A DNA stretch of 64,000 nucleotides from Thalassotalea sp. G2M2-11 (GCF_017168195.1 NZ_JADNYL010000001.1:310001-374000), one strand, 5' to 3'; positions 46,929 to 55,146 are shown, numbered from the stretch's first letter. Notes: generated by a model from the sequence alone, not told the origin. Made by a program: numbers and translations.

Positions 46929-49078
46929 GTGATAAAGAACATCTACAGTTAGCAGCAACGCAAGAAGAAGTTGTTTTAAAGGAAATATTAAGCCCACTGT
47001 GGAGTAAACGATGGAAAATATTAGCTTTTGCACTACTAGTTTCGCTAGCAGTAGGATTGTACGCCTCTTTTTTGATGCCGTCTTATCAAGCGACAGCGAT
47101 ACTGCAAATAGGCAGTAATCAACCGAGTAATACCTTATCAATTAAGAAAGCTTTTAATGAATCTGCTGCGAGTTGGGAACAAGTACAAACACAATACGAA
47201 CTGTTACGATCTCGTAAATTTGCTGAACGAGTGGTAACCACTTTGCAGCTTACTGAGCATCCAGCCTTCAGCAGTGGTAAATATAAAGAACATGCGTTAT
47301 TTTCGGACAATGACGCTGAGCAAATAACTAGCTTATCGTTTAGCCAAGCGGTGGCAATATTACAAGCGGGTTTAACCATTACGCCGATTGTTGATACCGA
47401 GTTAGTGAAAATAAGCTTTACTGCCTATGATGCCGAGTTAGCCAGTGAAGTGGCCAATCAAATTGGTCAAACTTACTTGGAATATCAAGATGAATTACAC
47501 AGTGCGTCAAAAGAGTCCACCTCACATTGGCTGGTTGACCAATTACAAGAATTGGCGGTTAAGTTAGAGGTATCTGAGCAGGCATTGCAGGCGTTTAGAG
47601 AGCAAGAAGGCATTGTCGATGTAAAAGGGATTGCAGGCTTAATTGAATCGGAACTGACTGAGCTTACTTCTTCTGCGTTAAAAGCCTCTAAACAAGTTGA
47701 TGATTTGAAGGTGACTTATCAGTTTATTCAGCAGCATAAAGGGGAGCCCTTACTACTGATTGAACTTTCCGAGATAACCAATAGCCCTAGTTATATCAAA
47801 TTACGTACCGCGCAAGATCAATTGGAAAGCAAAGTAAATGAGCTGTCGCAGCGTTATGGTCCAAAACATCCAAAGCGCAAATCAGTGGAAGCCGAGTTAC
47901 AGTCGCTAAGCACAAACTTGGCCAGGCAAGTGGCGGAGCAAGTGACAGCGATTGAGGAAGCTTATTTCGTCGCGCAAGCCAAAGTAGAGGCTCTTGATGA
48001 ACGTTTAGCTAAAACAAAAGCTGAATTTCTACGTATTAGCCGTTTGAATAATCGCTTTTCACAATTACAACGAGAGGTGGAAACTAATAAAGAGCTTTAT
48101 AGTAGTTATTTGGTTCGATTAAAAGAAACCGATGCGATGGGGAATTATAAATCCAATTTTTATGTACGCTTTATTGATAAAGCAATCACCCCTCAGTTTC
48201 CCGTTGCTCCGAATAAATCTTTAATGGTGATCATGGGCTTCGTTTTATCGGTCGCCTTGACGGCATTTATTGTCGTGATGAAAGAGCTGTTAATGGATAC
48301 ATTAAATTCTCGTCGTAAGTTAGATAGCTTTCATGAGGCAGACATTCTTGCGGTGCTACCTAAATTTAAAGCGACTCGAGATTATCAAAAAGGTACTTGT
48401 ACGGATAACCGTTTTGTTGAGGCGATTCGTTCGTTAAGGACATCACTGTTGCTGAGCAATGATAAAAAGCCGCCGCAAGTTATCGCTATTACTTCTTCTG
48501 TACCCAATGAAGGCAAGTCAACCGTGGCATTGCAACTGGCTCGTTCATTTAGTGAGATGGAAAAGGTGCTCCTGATTGAGGCGGATATGCGTCATCCCAC
48601 GATATATAAAAGTTTAGACCTTGATATGCACCGCCCAGGTTTGTCTAATTTATTAGCCAAAACCCATCAAATTAATGAGTGTATTGTGCGAGATACCAAT
48701 GTTAGGTTGGATATTTTAACGTCAGGGATCACCCCAGCTAACCCGTTAGCATTTTTATCGATGAAACGATTTAATATGTTGATCAAAGTTTTTAGTAATT
48801 TTTATGATCGTATTATCATTGAAACACCACCTGTTAACGCGGTGAGTGATGCTGCTATCACCTCTCGTTCAGTCGATAGCGTATTATATGTTGTTCATAG
48901 CACTAAGACTAAACGTGAACACATTACTTCGGGTCTTAAAGTGTTAAGTCAGGTCAATGCCCCAATCGGCGGTGTTATTGTCAATCAAAGTGAAAATATT
49001 GATACCGATAACTATCATAATAAGTATTATCATGACAAAACGAATATTATTAAACTCCCCGTGCGAAAATATGGATAA
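46925..49078 (+). CDS. Wzc-like chain-length determinant and tyrosine autokinase
   Basis: A 717-residue inner-membrane protein. A Wzz domain with a first membrane segment (about 32-52) is followed by coiled coil (about 185-400, with YGPKHPKRKSVEAEL), a second membrane segment (about 428-450) and a cytoplasmic BY-kinase domain. Walker A is SSVPNEGKST (about 523-532). Walker A' reads LLIEADMR (Glu552 where Asp is usual) and Walker B reads IIIETPP (Glu633 where Asp is usual). The tail holds a small Tyr cluster (NYHNKYYHDK and a final KYG), the likely autophosphorylation sites. The TTG start overlaps the export-gene stop. No cognate phosphatase is adjacent. Confidence 0.85.
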   Translation: MSDKEHLQLAATQEEVVLKEILSPLWSKRWKILAFALLVSLAVGLYASFLMPSYQATAILQIGSNQPSNTLSIKKAFNESAASWEQVQTQYELLRSRKFAERVVTTLQLTEHPAFSSGKYKEHALFSDNDAEQITSLSFSQAVAILQAGLTITPIVDTELVKISFTAYDAELASEVANQIGQTYLEYQDELHSASKESTSHWLVDQLQELAVKLEVSEQALQAFREQEGIVDVKGIAGLIESELTELTSSALKASKQVDDLKVTYQFIQQHKGEPLLLIELSEITNSPSYIKLRTAQDQLESKVNELSQRYGPKHPKRKSVEAELQSLSTNLARQVAEQVTAIEEAYFVAQAKVEALDERLAKTKAEFLRISRLNNRFSQLQREVETNKELYSSYLVRLKETDAMGNYKSNFYVRFIDKAITPQFPVAPNKSLMVIMGFVLSVALTAFIVVMKELLMDTLNSRRKLDSFHEADILAVLPKFKATRDYQKGTCTDNRFVEAIRSLRTSLLLSNDKKPPQVIAITSSVPNEGKSTVALQLARSFSEMEKVLLIEADMRHPTIYKSLDLDMHRPGLSNLLAKTHQINECIVRDTNVRLDILTSGITPANPLAFLSMKRFNMLIKVFSNFYDRIIIETPPVNAVSDAAITSRSVDSVLYVVHSTKTKREHITSGLKVLSQVNAPIGGVIVNQSENIDTDNYHNKYYHDKTNIIKLPVRKYG

Positions 49079-49162
49079 AGGCGGTTGTCAATTATCGGAT
49101 AAAGCATACCGCTGCTGATACTTTTGCATTACAATAGTTGAAATTTTTTGTTTTAATCAATC

Positions 49163-50197
49163 TTGTTAGCGAGTCATCAATTGCAATTGACCCAATATAA
49201 TAGCTTTGCTATTGCTGCTTATTGCCCTCATTACTATGCGCCAAGTTCTATAGAGCAGCTCAACGACATTTTTCCTTTACCTGACCAGTCGTTTTATATT
49301 TTAGGGGAAGGTAGTAATACCTTATTTGTTGAATCCACAACGCCTACTATTATTCAGCCTAATTTTACTGGTATAAGTGTAAAAGAAGCTGCGCATCAAG
49401 TTGAGCTGACAGTAAAAAGCGGTGAAAACTGGCATCAATTGGTTGAGTTTTGTTTAGCCCGTGGTTATCACGGGATAGAAAATTTAGCGCTGATCCCTGG
49501 TAGTGTTGGGGCTGCGCCAGTGCAAAATATTGGTGCTTATGGTGTTGAGCTTGCCGATGTAGTGAAAAGTGTTCAATGGTATGAATTTGCTAAGCAGAAA
49601 CTTCACACTCTGTCGAAAGCGCAATGCCAGTTCGCCTACCGCGACAGTATTTTTAAGCACCAATATTACGGAAAAGGACTGATAGTGTCCGTCACCCTTA
49701 CGTTATCTAAACAATGGGGGCCTAACTTATCTTATCAGGGCTTAGAAGCGTTAGGGCTACAGGCAACAGCTGAGCAAGTATTTAATCAAGTTGTACAGCT
49801 TCGCCAAGCAAAATTACCGGATCCTAAAATTTTACCGAATGCGGGCAGTTTTTTTAAAAACCCAATTGTCGAGCTTGATGTTTTTCATAAATTACAGCAG
49901 GTTTACCCTAATATGCCATCCTACCCACAAGAGGATAATCAAGTAAAGCTCGCAGCGGGCTGGTTAATTGAGCAAAGTGGCTTGAAAGGTTATAGGCAAG
50001 GTGAAGCTGGCGTGCATAAGCAGCAAGCATTAGTGTTGGTCAATCATGGACAGGCAACGGGTAAAGACATTTATCAATTAGCGCAATACGTACAGCAGCA
50101 AGTTGCACAGAAATTTGATATCTGGCTAGAGCCTGAAGTGCGTTTGTTAGATGACAAAGGCTTAATGCCATTAGTTCATAAAGAAAAGCAACGTTAG
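49163..50197 (+). CDS. murB: UDP-N-acetylenolpyruvoylglucosamine reductase
   Basis: A 344-residue FAD enzyme making UDP-MurNAc. Motifs: NSFAIAAYCPHYY near the start, LGEGSNTLFV, ENLALIPGSVGAAPVQNIGAYGVELADVV, the catalytic region YRDSIFKH, and LPNAGSFFKNP and AAGWLIEQSGLKG. No ATG is available: the frame is closed by TAA at 49154. TTG at 49163 is used here and TTG at 49181, with a weak GCGAG before it, is the alternative. It heads murB-birA-coaX. Confidence 0.95.
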   Translation: MLASHQLQLTQYNSFAIAAYCPHYYAPSSIEQLNDIFPLPDQSFYILGEGSNTLFVESTTPTIIQPNFTGISVKEAAHQVELTVKSGENWHQLVEFCLARGYHGIENLALIPGSVGAAPVQNIGAYGVELADVVKSVQWYEFAKQKLHTLSKAQCQFAYRDSIFKHQYYGKGLIVSVTLTLSKQWGPNLSYQGLEALGLQATAEQVFNQVVQLRQAKLPDPKILPNAGSFFKNPIVELDVFHKLQQVYPNMPSYPQEDNQVKLAAGWLIEQSGLKGYRQGEAGVHKQQALVLVNHGQATGKDIYQLAQYVQQQVAQKFDIWLEPEVRLLDDKGLMPLVHKEKQR

Positions 50198-50198
50198 T

Positions 50199-51176
50199 AT
50201 GGCAAATTCAGTAAAAGAACAACTAATCAAACAATTAGCTAGCGGACAGTTTGTTTCTGGTGAACTGATAGGTAAAGAGCTGGGTATTAGCCGCGCCGCA
50301 GTTTCAAAGCAAATTGCGGGTCTAGCAGAGATGGGAATTGATGTCTTCAGTGTGACTGGTAAAGGGTATCGATTAGCTTCTCCCATTTTATTGCTCGATA
50401 AAACAAGCATCCTCGCCCAACTTTCCGTACAAGCATTAGCGACTAAGTTAGAAGTGCATGCACTGATTGATTCAACCAATAGTTATTTAATGCGTCGTAT
50501 TCCTCATCAAATTAAACAAGGGCAAACGATCATTGCTGAATACCAATCTGCTGGGCGAGGACGGCGAGGCCGACAGTGGATATCGCCATTTGGTTCACAT
50601 ATTTATATGTCTATGTATTGGTACTTAGAACAAGGTATGTCTGCGGCTATGGGACTGAGTGTGGTAACTGCTTTAGCTGTCAGTGATGCGATTAAGCGGC
50701 TTTACCAGATTGATGTGGAGTTGAAGTGGCCGAATGATATTTACCTCGAGGGTAAAAAGTTAGCTGGGATTTTAATTGATCTTGAAGGACAAGCATTAGA
50801 ACCCTGTCATAGTGTTATTGGCATAGGACTGAATATTGCGATGCCATTAGATGCCGCCAATGAAATTGATCAGCCTTGGACAGATTTACAATCTCACCTG
50901 ACAACTCAAGTTGACCGAAATGAGCTATGTGCAGCCATTATCAATGCCTTATATACCCGATTAGAACAACACAAACATCATGGTATTGTTACTATGGTGG
51001 ATGATTGGTTAGCTCAGGATTTGTATTTAAATAAATCAGTGAAGTTGATAACGGGAGATAGAGAAGTGTTAGGTGTTTGCCGAGGTATCAATAATCAAGG
51101 GGCACTATTGCTGGAAAGTGACGGACAAATAAAGCCTGTTTACGGCGGTGAAGTAAGTGTTCGGGGACGTGAATGA
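50199..51176 (+). CDS. birA: biotin--protein ligase / biotin operon repressor
   Basis: A 325-residue bifunctional protein. The N-terminal winged helix (SGELIGKELGISRAAVSKQIAGLAEMG) indicates repressor function; the ligase domain carries the biotinyl-AMP motif AGRGRRGRQWISPFGSHIYMS and LKWPNDIYLEGKKLAGIL. The C-terminal SH3-like domain closes it. It begins one base after the murB stop and its TGA overlaps the coaX ATG. Confidence 0.97.
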   Translation: MANSVKEQLIKQLASGQFVSGELIGKELGISRAAVSKQIAGLAEMGIDVFSVTGKGYRLASPILLLDKTSILAQLSVQALATKLEVHALIDSTNSYLMRRIPHQIKQGQTIIAEYQSAGRGRRGRQWISPFGSHIYMSMYWYLEQGMSAAMGLSVVTALAVSDAIKRLYQIDVELKWPNDIYLEGKKLAGILIDLEGQALEPCHSVIGIGLNIAMPLDAANEIDQPWTDLQSHLTTQVDRNELCAAIINALYTRLEQHKHHGIVTMVDDWLAQDLYLNKSVKLITGDREVLGVCRGINNQGALLLESDGQIKPVYGGEVSVRGRE

Positions 51177-51907
51177 AGGTATTGTTTGATATTGGTAACA
51201 CTCGTACTAAGTATGTGTTTTATGATAATGGCCAGATGTCAGCGGTACATTATGTTGATACCGCTTCATTGTCACATACCTGGTTATCTCAACAATGTGA
51301 TCACGTAGCTCAATGTCTGATTGCCAATGTATCACAGCAACAAGTGACAGAGCTGATAGAACATTGGTTTCAAAAACGAGCTATTGATTGTTTGGTTATA
51401 CAAACGCAAGCGCAGCGTTTTGGTGTTACTTGTGCCTATGATATGCCTGAATGCCTAGGGGTTGACCGTTGGTTAGCACTGCTTGGCGCAAAAAAACTCT
51501 TTCCGGATAACCATTGTTTGGTTATTGATGCAGGGACAGCGACAACGATTGATCTATTACAGGCGACAGGGGAGCATTGTGGAGGCTGGATCTTACCTGG
51601 GGTAAATTTATTATGTAGTAGCTTATTGGCTAACACCGAAAATGTGGTCGCTGAAACTAAAGCGATTGACGATATTGCCTTTGCTAAAAATACTTCAGAG
51701 GCAGTCAATCAAGGTGCTTGGGTTGCAACTTTAAGTGCTATCGACACGGCAAAGCAACTTGCTCAACAACAATTGAAAATTTCCGAACAAGCATTAATTG
51801 TGATACTAACGGGTGGTAATGCAAAATCGTTAGCAGCGTTATTAACCAGTGATAATCATGTTATTTGTGATTTATTATTTGTTGGTATGCTTAGTTATGG
51901 CCATTGA
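51173..51907 (+). CDS. coaX: type III pantothenate kinase
   Basis: A 244-residue ASKHA-fold kinase catalysing the first step of coenzyme A synthesis. Motifs: LFDIGNTRTKYVF (phosphate 1), PECLGVDRWLALLGA, LVIDAGTATTIDLL and GGWILPGVNL. Its ATG overlaps the birA stop (ATGA). It takes the place that coaA occupies next to birA in E. coli. Confidence 0.95.
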   Translation: MKVLFDIGNTRTKYVFYDNGQMSAVHYVDTASLSHTWLSQQCDHVAQCLIANVSQQQVTELIEHWFQKRAIDCLVIQTQAQRFGVTCAYDMPECLGVDRWLALLGAKKLFPDNHCLVIDAGTATTIDLLQATGEHCGGWILPGVNLLCSSLLANTENVVAETKAIDDIAFAKNTSEAVNQGAWVATLSAIDTAKQLAQQQLKISEQALIVILTGGNAKSLAALLTSDNHVICDLLFVGMLSYGH

Positions 51908-51935
51908 TGTCTTATTTTTTAACTAAGTGTTGAAT

Positions 51936-51982
51936 AAAAAAACGTCAAACAGTAAAAAACATGCTTTTTTTTACGTTTTTGT
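51936..51982 (+). terminator. probable terminator after coaX
   Basis: AAAAAACGT at the left pairs with ACGTTTTT at the right, and inside them GTAAAAAA pairs with TTTTTTAC around CATGC, giving a long A/T stem followed by T residues. It separates coaX from the tRNA-tufB operon. Confidence 0.55.
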
Positions 51983-51983
51983 A

Positions 51984-52012
51984 TTGCAAGGGGCAAAACA
52001 TTACTCTAGAAT
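51984..52012 (+). promoter_or_regulatory. promoter of the tRNA-tufB operon
   Basis: TTGCAA (51984-51989) and TAGAAT (52007-52012) are 17 bases apart, about 20 bases before the first tRNA, with a TCGCACC discriminator. It is the only good promoter between coaX and the tRNAs. Confidence 0.65.
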
Positions 52013-52031
52013 TCGCACCACTTAATGTAGT

Positions 52032-52107
<76 letters not shown>

Positions 52108-52140
52108 TTAATACACTTTAAATAGTGAGTTAAAAAATAT

Positions 52141-52225
52141 GGAGGGGTTCCCGAGTGGCCAAAGGGATCAGACTGTAAATCTGACGGCTCCGCCTTCGGT
52201 GGTTCGAATCCACCTCCCTCCACCA
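52141..52225 (+). tRNA. tRNA-Tyr(GTA)
   Basis: An 85-base class II tRNA with a long variable arm and encoded CCA. The acceptor GGAGGGG pairs with TCCCTCC, and the anticodon loop is CTGTAAA. Confidence 0.97.
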
Positions 52226-52254
52226 TTTTTTATAGAGATATTCTGATAGAATAT

Positions 52255-52328
52255 GCGGACGTCGTATAGTGGTAATACCTTAGCCTTCCAAGCTAAAGCT
52301 GCGGGTTCGATTCCCGCCGTCCGCTCCA
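52255..52328 (+). tRNA. tRNA-Gly(TCC)
   Basis: A 74-base tRNA with acceptor GCGGACG / CGTCCGC, anticodon loop CTTCCAA, T-arm GTTCGAT and encoded CCA. Confidence 0.97.
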
Positions 52329-52341
52329 TCTTTGTCGTCGT

Positions 52342-52417
52342 GCTGATATAGCTCAGTTGGTAGAGCGCACCCTTGGTAAGGGTGAGGTCGGCAGTTCAAA
52401 TCTGCCTATCAGCACCA
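52342..52417 (+). tRNA. tRNA-Thr(GGT)
   Basis: A 76-base tRNA with acceptor GCTGATA / TATCAGC, anticodon loop TTGGTAA, T-arm GTTCAAA and encoded CCA. tufB starts 75 bases downstream. Confidence 0.97.
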
Positions 52418-52492
52418 CTTCTTATATTCTATCTAATATCATTACATTCATATAAATTATTACATTTGTTAAGACCCTAGAGGTATTTTAAA

Positions 52493-53677
52493 ATGGCTAA
52501 AGAAAAATTTGAACGTTCGAAACCGCACGTAAACGTAGGTACTATCGGACACGTTGACCACGGTAAAACTACGTTAACAGCTGCTATCTCTGCGGTATTA
52601 ACAAAAACTCACGGTGGTGATGTTCGTGATTTCGCACAAATCGATAACGCTCCAGAAGAGCGTGAGCGTGGTATTACAATCAATACCTCTCACATTGAGT
52701 ACGATACAGCAATCCGTCACTACGCACACGTAGACTGTCCAGGTCACGCCGATTACGTTAAAAACATGATCACAGGTGCTGCACAAATGGACGGTGCTAT
52801 CTTAGTAGTAGCAGCGACAGATGGTCCAATGCCACAAACACGTGAGCACATCTTATTATCACGTCAGGTTGGTGTACCTTACATCATCGTATTCATGAAC
52901 AAATGTGACATGGTAGATGACGAAGAGTTATTAGAATTAGTAGAAATGGAAGTACGTGAATTACTTTCAGAATACGAATTCCCAGGTGATGACTTACCAG
53001 TGATTCAAGGTTCAGCATTAGGTGCATTGAACGGCGAAGCACAATGGGAAGAGAAAATCATTGAATTAGCAGACCAATTAGATACATACATTCCAGAGCC
53101 AGAGCGTGCGATTGACGGTGCATTCATCATGCCGATTGAAGACGTATTCTCAATTTCAGGTCGTGGTACGGTTGTAACAGGTCGTGTTGAGCGTGGTATC
53201 ATCAAAGTAGGTGAAGAAGTAGAAATCGTTGGTATTCGTGAGACACAAAAGTCTACTTGTACAGGTGTAGAGATGTTCCGTAAGTTGCTTGACGAAGGTC
53301 GTGCAGGTGAGAACTGTGGTATTCTTTTACGTGGTCTTAAGCGTGAAGACGTAGAGCGTGGTCAAGTATTATGTGCACCAGGTTCAATTTCTCCTCACAC
53401 TAAGTTTGAGTCAGAAGTTTACGTATTATCAAAAGATGAAGGTGGTCGTCATACACCATTCTTCAAAGGTTACCGTCCACAGTTCTACTTCCGTACAACT
53501 GACATCACAGGTGCAGTAGAATTACCTGAAGGTGTAGAAATGGTAATGCCAGGCGACAACTTGAAGTTTGTTGTAGAGCTAATCAACCCAGTAGCGATGG
53601 ACGAAGGTTTACGCTTCGCTATCCGTGAAGGTGGTCGTACAGTAGGTGCTGGTGTTGTATCAAAAATCATCGACTAA
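52493..53677 (+). CDS. tufB: elongation factor Tu
   Basis: A 394-residue GTPase delivering aminoacyl-tRNA to the ribosome. [10 protein letters not shown] (G1, residues 18-27), RGITI (switch I), DCPGHADYV (G3) and NKCD (G4) are intact, and the protein ends VSKIID. Codon use is strongly biased to favoured codons, as expected of a highly expressed gene. The place behind thr-tyr-gly-thr tRNAs and ahead of secE-nusG identifies the tufB copy. Its 3' end is related to the tandem repeats that follow. Confidence 0.98.
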   Translation: MAKEKFERSKPHVNVGTIGHVDHGKTTLTAAISAVLTKTHGGDVRDFAQIDNAPEERERGITINTSHIEYDTAIRHYAHVDCPGHADYVKNMITGAAQMDGAILVVAATDGPMPQTREHILLSRQVGVPYIIVFMNKCDMVDDEELLELVEMEVRELLSEYEFPGDDLPVIQGSALGALNGEAQWEEKIIELADQLDTYIPEPERAIDGAFIMPIEDVFSISGRGTVVTGRVERGIIKVGEEVEIVGIRETQKSTCTGVEMFRKLLDEGRAGENCGILLRGLKREDVERGQVLCAPGSISPHTKFESEVYVLSKDEGGRHTPFFKGYRPQFYFRTTDITGAVELPEGVEMVMPGDNLKFVVELINPVAMDEGLRFAIREGGRTVGAGVVSKIID

Positions 53678-53710
53678 TTGATGATTAGATAGAATATCTA
53701 AACTGATTAA

Positions 53711-53732
53711 GAAAGGCGCTTAGGCGTCTTTC
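53711..53732 (+). terminator. terminator hairpin of tufB, repeat unit 1
   Basis: GAAAGGCGC / GCGTCTTTC with loop TTAG, then TTGC; one G-T wobble. It is 34 bases after the tufB stop. Confidence 0.75.
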
Positions 53733-53845
53733 TTGCTATCTGGCGGTAACAAAAAGAAGGTGATGCATGAGTTGGTGTTGTATCGCTGTACCTAAGAGAT
53801 AGCATCGACTAATTGATGGTTAGATAGAATATCTAAACTGATTAG

Positions 53846-53867
53846 GAAAGGCGCTTAGGCGCCTTTC
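53846..53867 (+). terminator. terminator-like hairpin, repeat unit 2
   Basis: A perfect 9-bp stem GAAAGGCGC / GCGCCTTTC with loop TTAG, the second copy of the tufB terminator. Confidence 0.65.
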
Positions 53868-53978
53868 TTGCTATCTGGGTAACAAAAAGAAGGTGATGCA
53901 TGAGTTGGTGTTGTATCGCTGTACCTAAGAGATAGCATCGACTAATTGATGGTTAGATAGAATATCTAAACTGATTAG

Positions 53979-54000
53979 GAAAGGCGCTTAGGCGCCTTTC
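53979..54000 (+). terminator. terminator-like hairpin, repeat unit 3
   Basis: The same perfect 9-bp stem GAAAGGCGC / GCGCCTTTC with loop TTAG, the third copy. Confidence 0.65.
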
Positions 54001-54114
54001 TTGTTATCTGACGGTAACAAAAAGAAGGTGATGCATGAGTTGGTGTTGTATCGCTGTACCGAAGAAGTAGCATCGACTGTTCTCGATATTTTGGCTTCAC
54101 ATTAGAACTGATTG

Positions 54115-54140
54115 AAAAAGGGGGCTTCGGCATCCTTTTT
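54115..54140 (+). terminator. terminator in the diverged fourth repeat unit
   Basis: AAAAAGG pairs with CCTTTTT around a GGCTTCGGCA-type loop and ends in a T-run, a better intrinsic terminator than the three before it. The surrounding GAACTGATTG corresponds to AAACTGATTA of the repeats. Confidence 0.7.
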
Positions 54141-54325
54141 TGCGATTTGGTTGTGATAGAAAGCGTGGGAAATGTTAAGGCCATCAGTGATATGCAAGTA
54201 CTATTTAACCTCAGGTTTGTATAATAAATAGTGCTAAGTCCAATAAAACAGTAACTTAACAGTATCTGATATTTATAGCTTGATAAATTATGGTGATTAA
54301 TCACGATTAACAAAGGAGGGTTAAA

Positions 54326-54364
54326 ATGATCTCAGTTATGGTGGGCGTTAATAGGATTAACTGA
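54326..54364 (+). CDS. 12-codon open frame with strong ribosome site
   Basis: AAAGGAGGG stands 5 bases before an ATG opening only 12 codons (MISVMVGVNRIN) before TGA. It could be a decayed gene start or a tiny peptide. The region before it (54141-54325) holds a lone TATAAT at 54220-54225 and otherwise nothing recognisable. It overlaps the tail of the convergent PAS gene. Confidence 0.2.
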   Translation: MISVMVGVNRIN

Positions 54365-54740
54365 GAGGGGAGAAAAACACCATATAATAATCATCAAATA
54401 AATATTCGTTAACTTCACAATATACCCTATATCGGTGTGTGCCATTGAATTTGCTTTTGATGTTCACATCCATGGAAACGTACTCAGCGTTTTCATCAAC
54501 AGATTCAATAACCAACTCCCATTGTGCGGTAACTACTTTTTGATAGTCTTTGTCAGGAAAGGCAACTTTAAACCAAGTGCTTTTATCGGGAATATCTTGG
54601 AGTGACCAACCTAGTTCTTTATTAAATCGTGTATTTAAAAATATGATTTTATGATTGGAAGTTAACTCATCATCTTTTACTAAGGCTACACAAAAAGGCA
54701 ACTTATTAAGATATTGTTCGATAGTGAAAGAAACATTCAT
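54357..54740 (-). CDS. stand-alone PAS-domain protein
   Basis: A 127-residue protein that is essentially one PAS fold: LPFCVALVKDDE ... KIIFLNTRFNKELGWSLQDIP (the F-N-x-x-F-x-x-x-x-G-W core), a helical stretch DKDYQKVVTAQWELVIE and C-terminal strands YVSMDVNIKSKF and RYRVYCEVNEYL. No output domain is attached. The ATG at 54740 is used; a TTG one codon upstream is open. Ligand and partner are unknown. It lies alone in the pocket between tufB and secE. Confidence 0.72.
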   Translation of the reverse strand: MNVSFTIEQYLNKLPFCVALVKDDELTSNHKIIFLNTRFNKELGWSLQDIPDKSTWFKVAFPDKDYQKVVTAQWELVIESVDENAEYVSMDVNIKSKFNGTHRYRVYCEVNEYLFDDYYMVFFSPLS

Positions 54741-54870
54741 CAATAAAATAACCCTTATGTCATTGAATATAGCTATCCTGTAAATATAGTTATAGCGTTA
54801 GGATATAACAAATAAATCATGAAAGGGCGTTATCGTTATAGATTGATAGGGTAAGGAAGTGCTTTGAGAG

Positions 54871-54900
54871 AAACGCTTATCTTAGCGAAGATAAGCGTTT
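54871..54900 (-). terminator. perfect 13-bp hairpin downstream of the Cys-rich small peptide
   Basis: AAACGCTTATCTT and AAGATAAGCGTTT form a perfect 13-bp stem around AGCG. It lies 30 bases beyond the stop of the minus-strand 33-residue frame. The T-run is weak, so terminator function is likely but not certain. Confidence 0.55.
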
Positions 54901-54929
54901 ATAAAGAAATAATTTTGGGCAAAATTATT

Positions 54930-55031
54930 CTATTCTTTTTCTGAACTTTCAGTCGTTTGCTCTACTTGTTCTTGCTCATTTTCTTGTTTTGCTTCATGGT
55001 TTTCACCACCGCATTGTCCACAACAGCTCAT
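54930..55031 (-). CDS. 33-residue Cys-rich acidic small protein
   Basis: The frame reads MSCCGQCGGENHEAK and continues with Gln/Glu-rich residues to SSEKE. The N-terminal CCGQCGG cluster could bind a metal or act as a thiol switch. Support for it being real: a strong ribosome site (TTAGGAGCT, AGGAG 8 bases before the ATG), a stop followed by a perfect hairpin, and a biased composition. Similar short CCGxCxG proteins occur in gammaproteobacteria, mostly unstudied. No function is claimed. Confidence 0.6.
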   Translation of the reverse strand: MSCCGQCGGENHEAKQENEQEQVEQTTESSEKE

Positions 55032-55146
55032 ATTAATAGCTCCTAAAGTTAATGTTGGCGCTATCATAATCGCTATTATTAATTAGTGTGTTGATCAAGA
55101 TCAGTTAAGCCATCATTGAGCCCAAACCGATAAAATATCAAAGCGC

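Larger units (their letters stand above)
53671..54073 (+). repeat. three tandem copies of a tuf-3'-end-plus-terminator repeat (about 135 bp each)
   Basis: Units start at 53671, 53806 and 53939 (135, 133 and 135 bp), each beginning CGACTAATTGATG, which is the last codons and stop of tufB plus following bases. Each unit continues with TAGATAGAATATCTAAACTG, a terminator-like hairpin, then AAAAAGAAGGTGATGCATGA and GGTGTTGTATCGCTGTACC. The GGTGTTGTATC ... CATCGACTAATTGATG part copies the tufB end, with the stretch between replaced. A fourth, diverged unit starts at 54074. Copies differ by only a few bases. Confidence 0.9.

Noticed and set aside
42517..49078. Interpretation of the island as a lasso-peptide cluster
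   Set aside because: No asparagine-synthetase-like cyclase or transglutaminase-like leader peptidase is present; only the kinase and nucleotidyltransferase types are shared.
53671..54073. Possible CRISPR array or tRNA-like repeats after tufB
   Set aside because: Units are about 135 bp, nearly identical over their whole length, with no alternating spacers; they derive from the tuf end and terminator.
53975..54313. A 112-residue minus-strand open frame across the end of the repeat array
   Set aside because: It lies over tandem repeats and terminators, has no ribosome site or recognisable domain, and its composition is that of random translation of repeat DNA.
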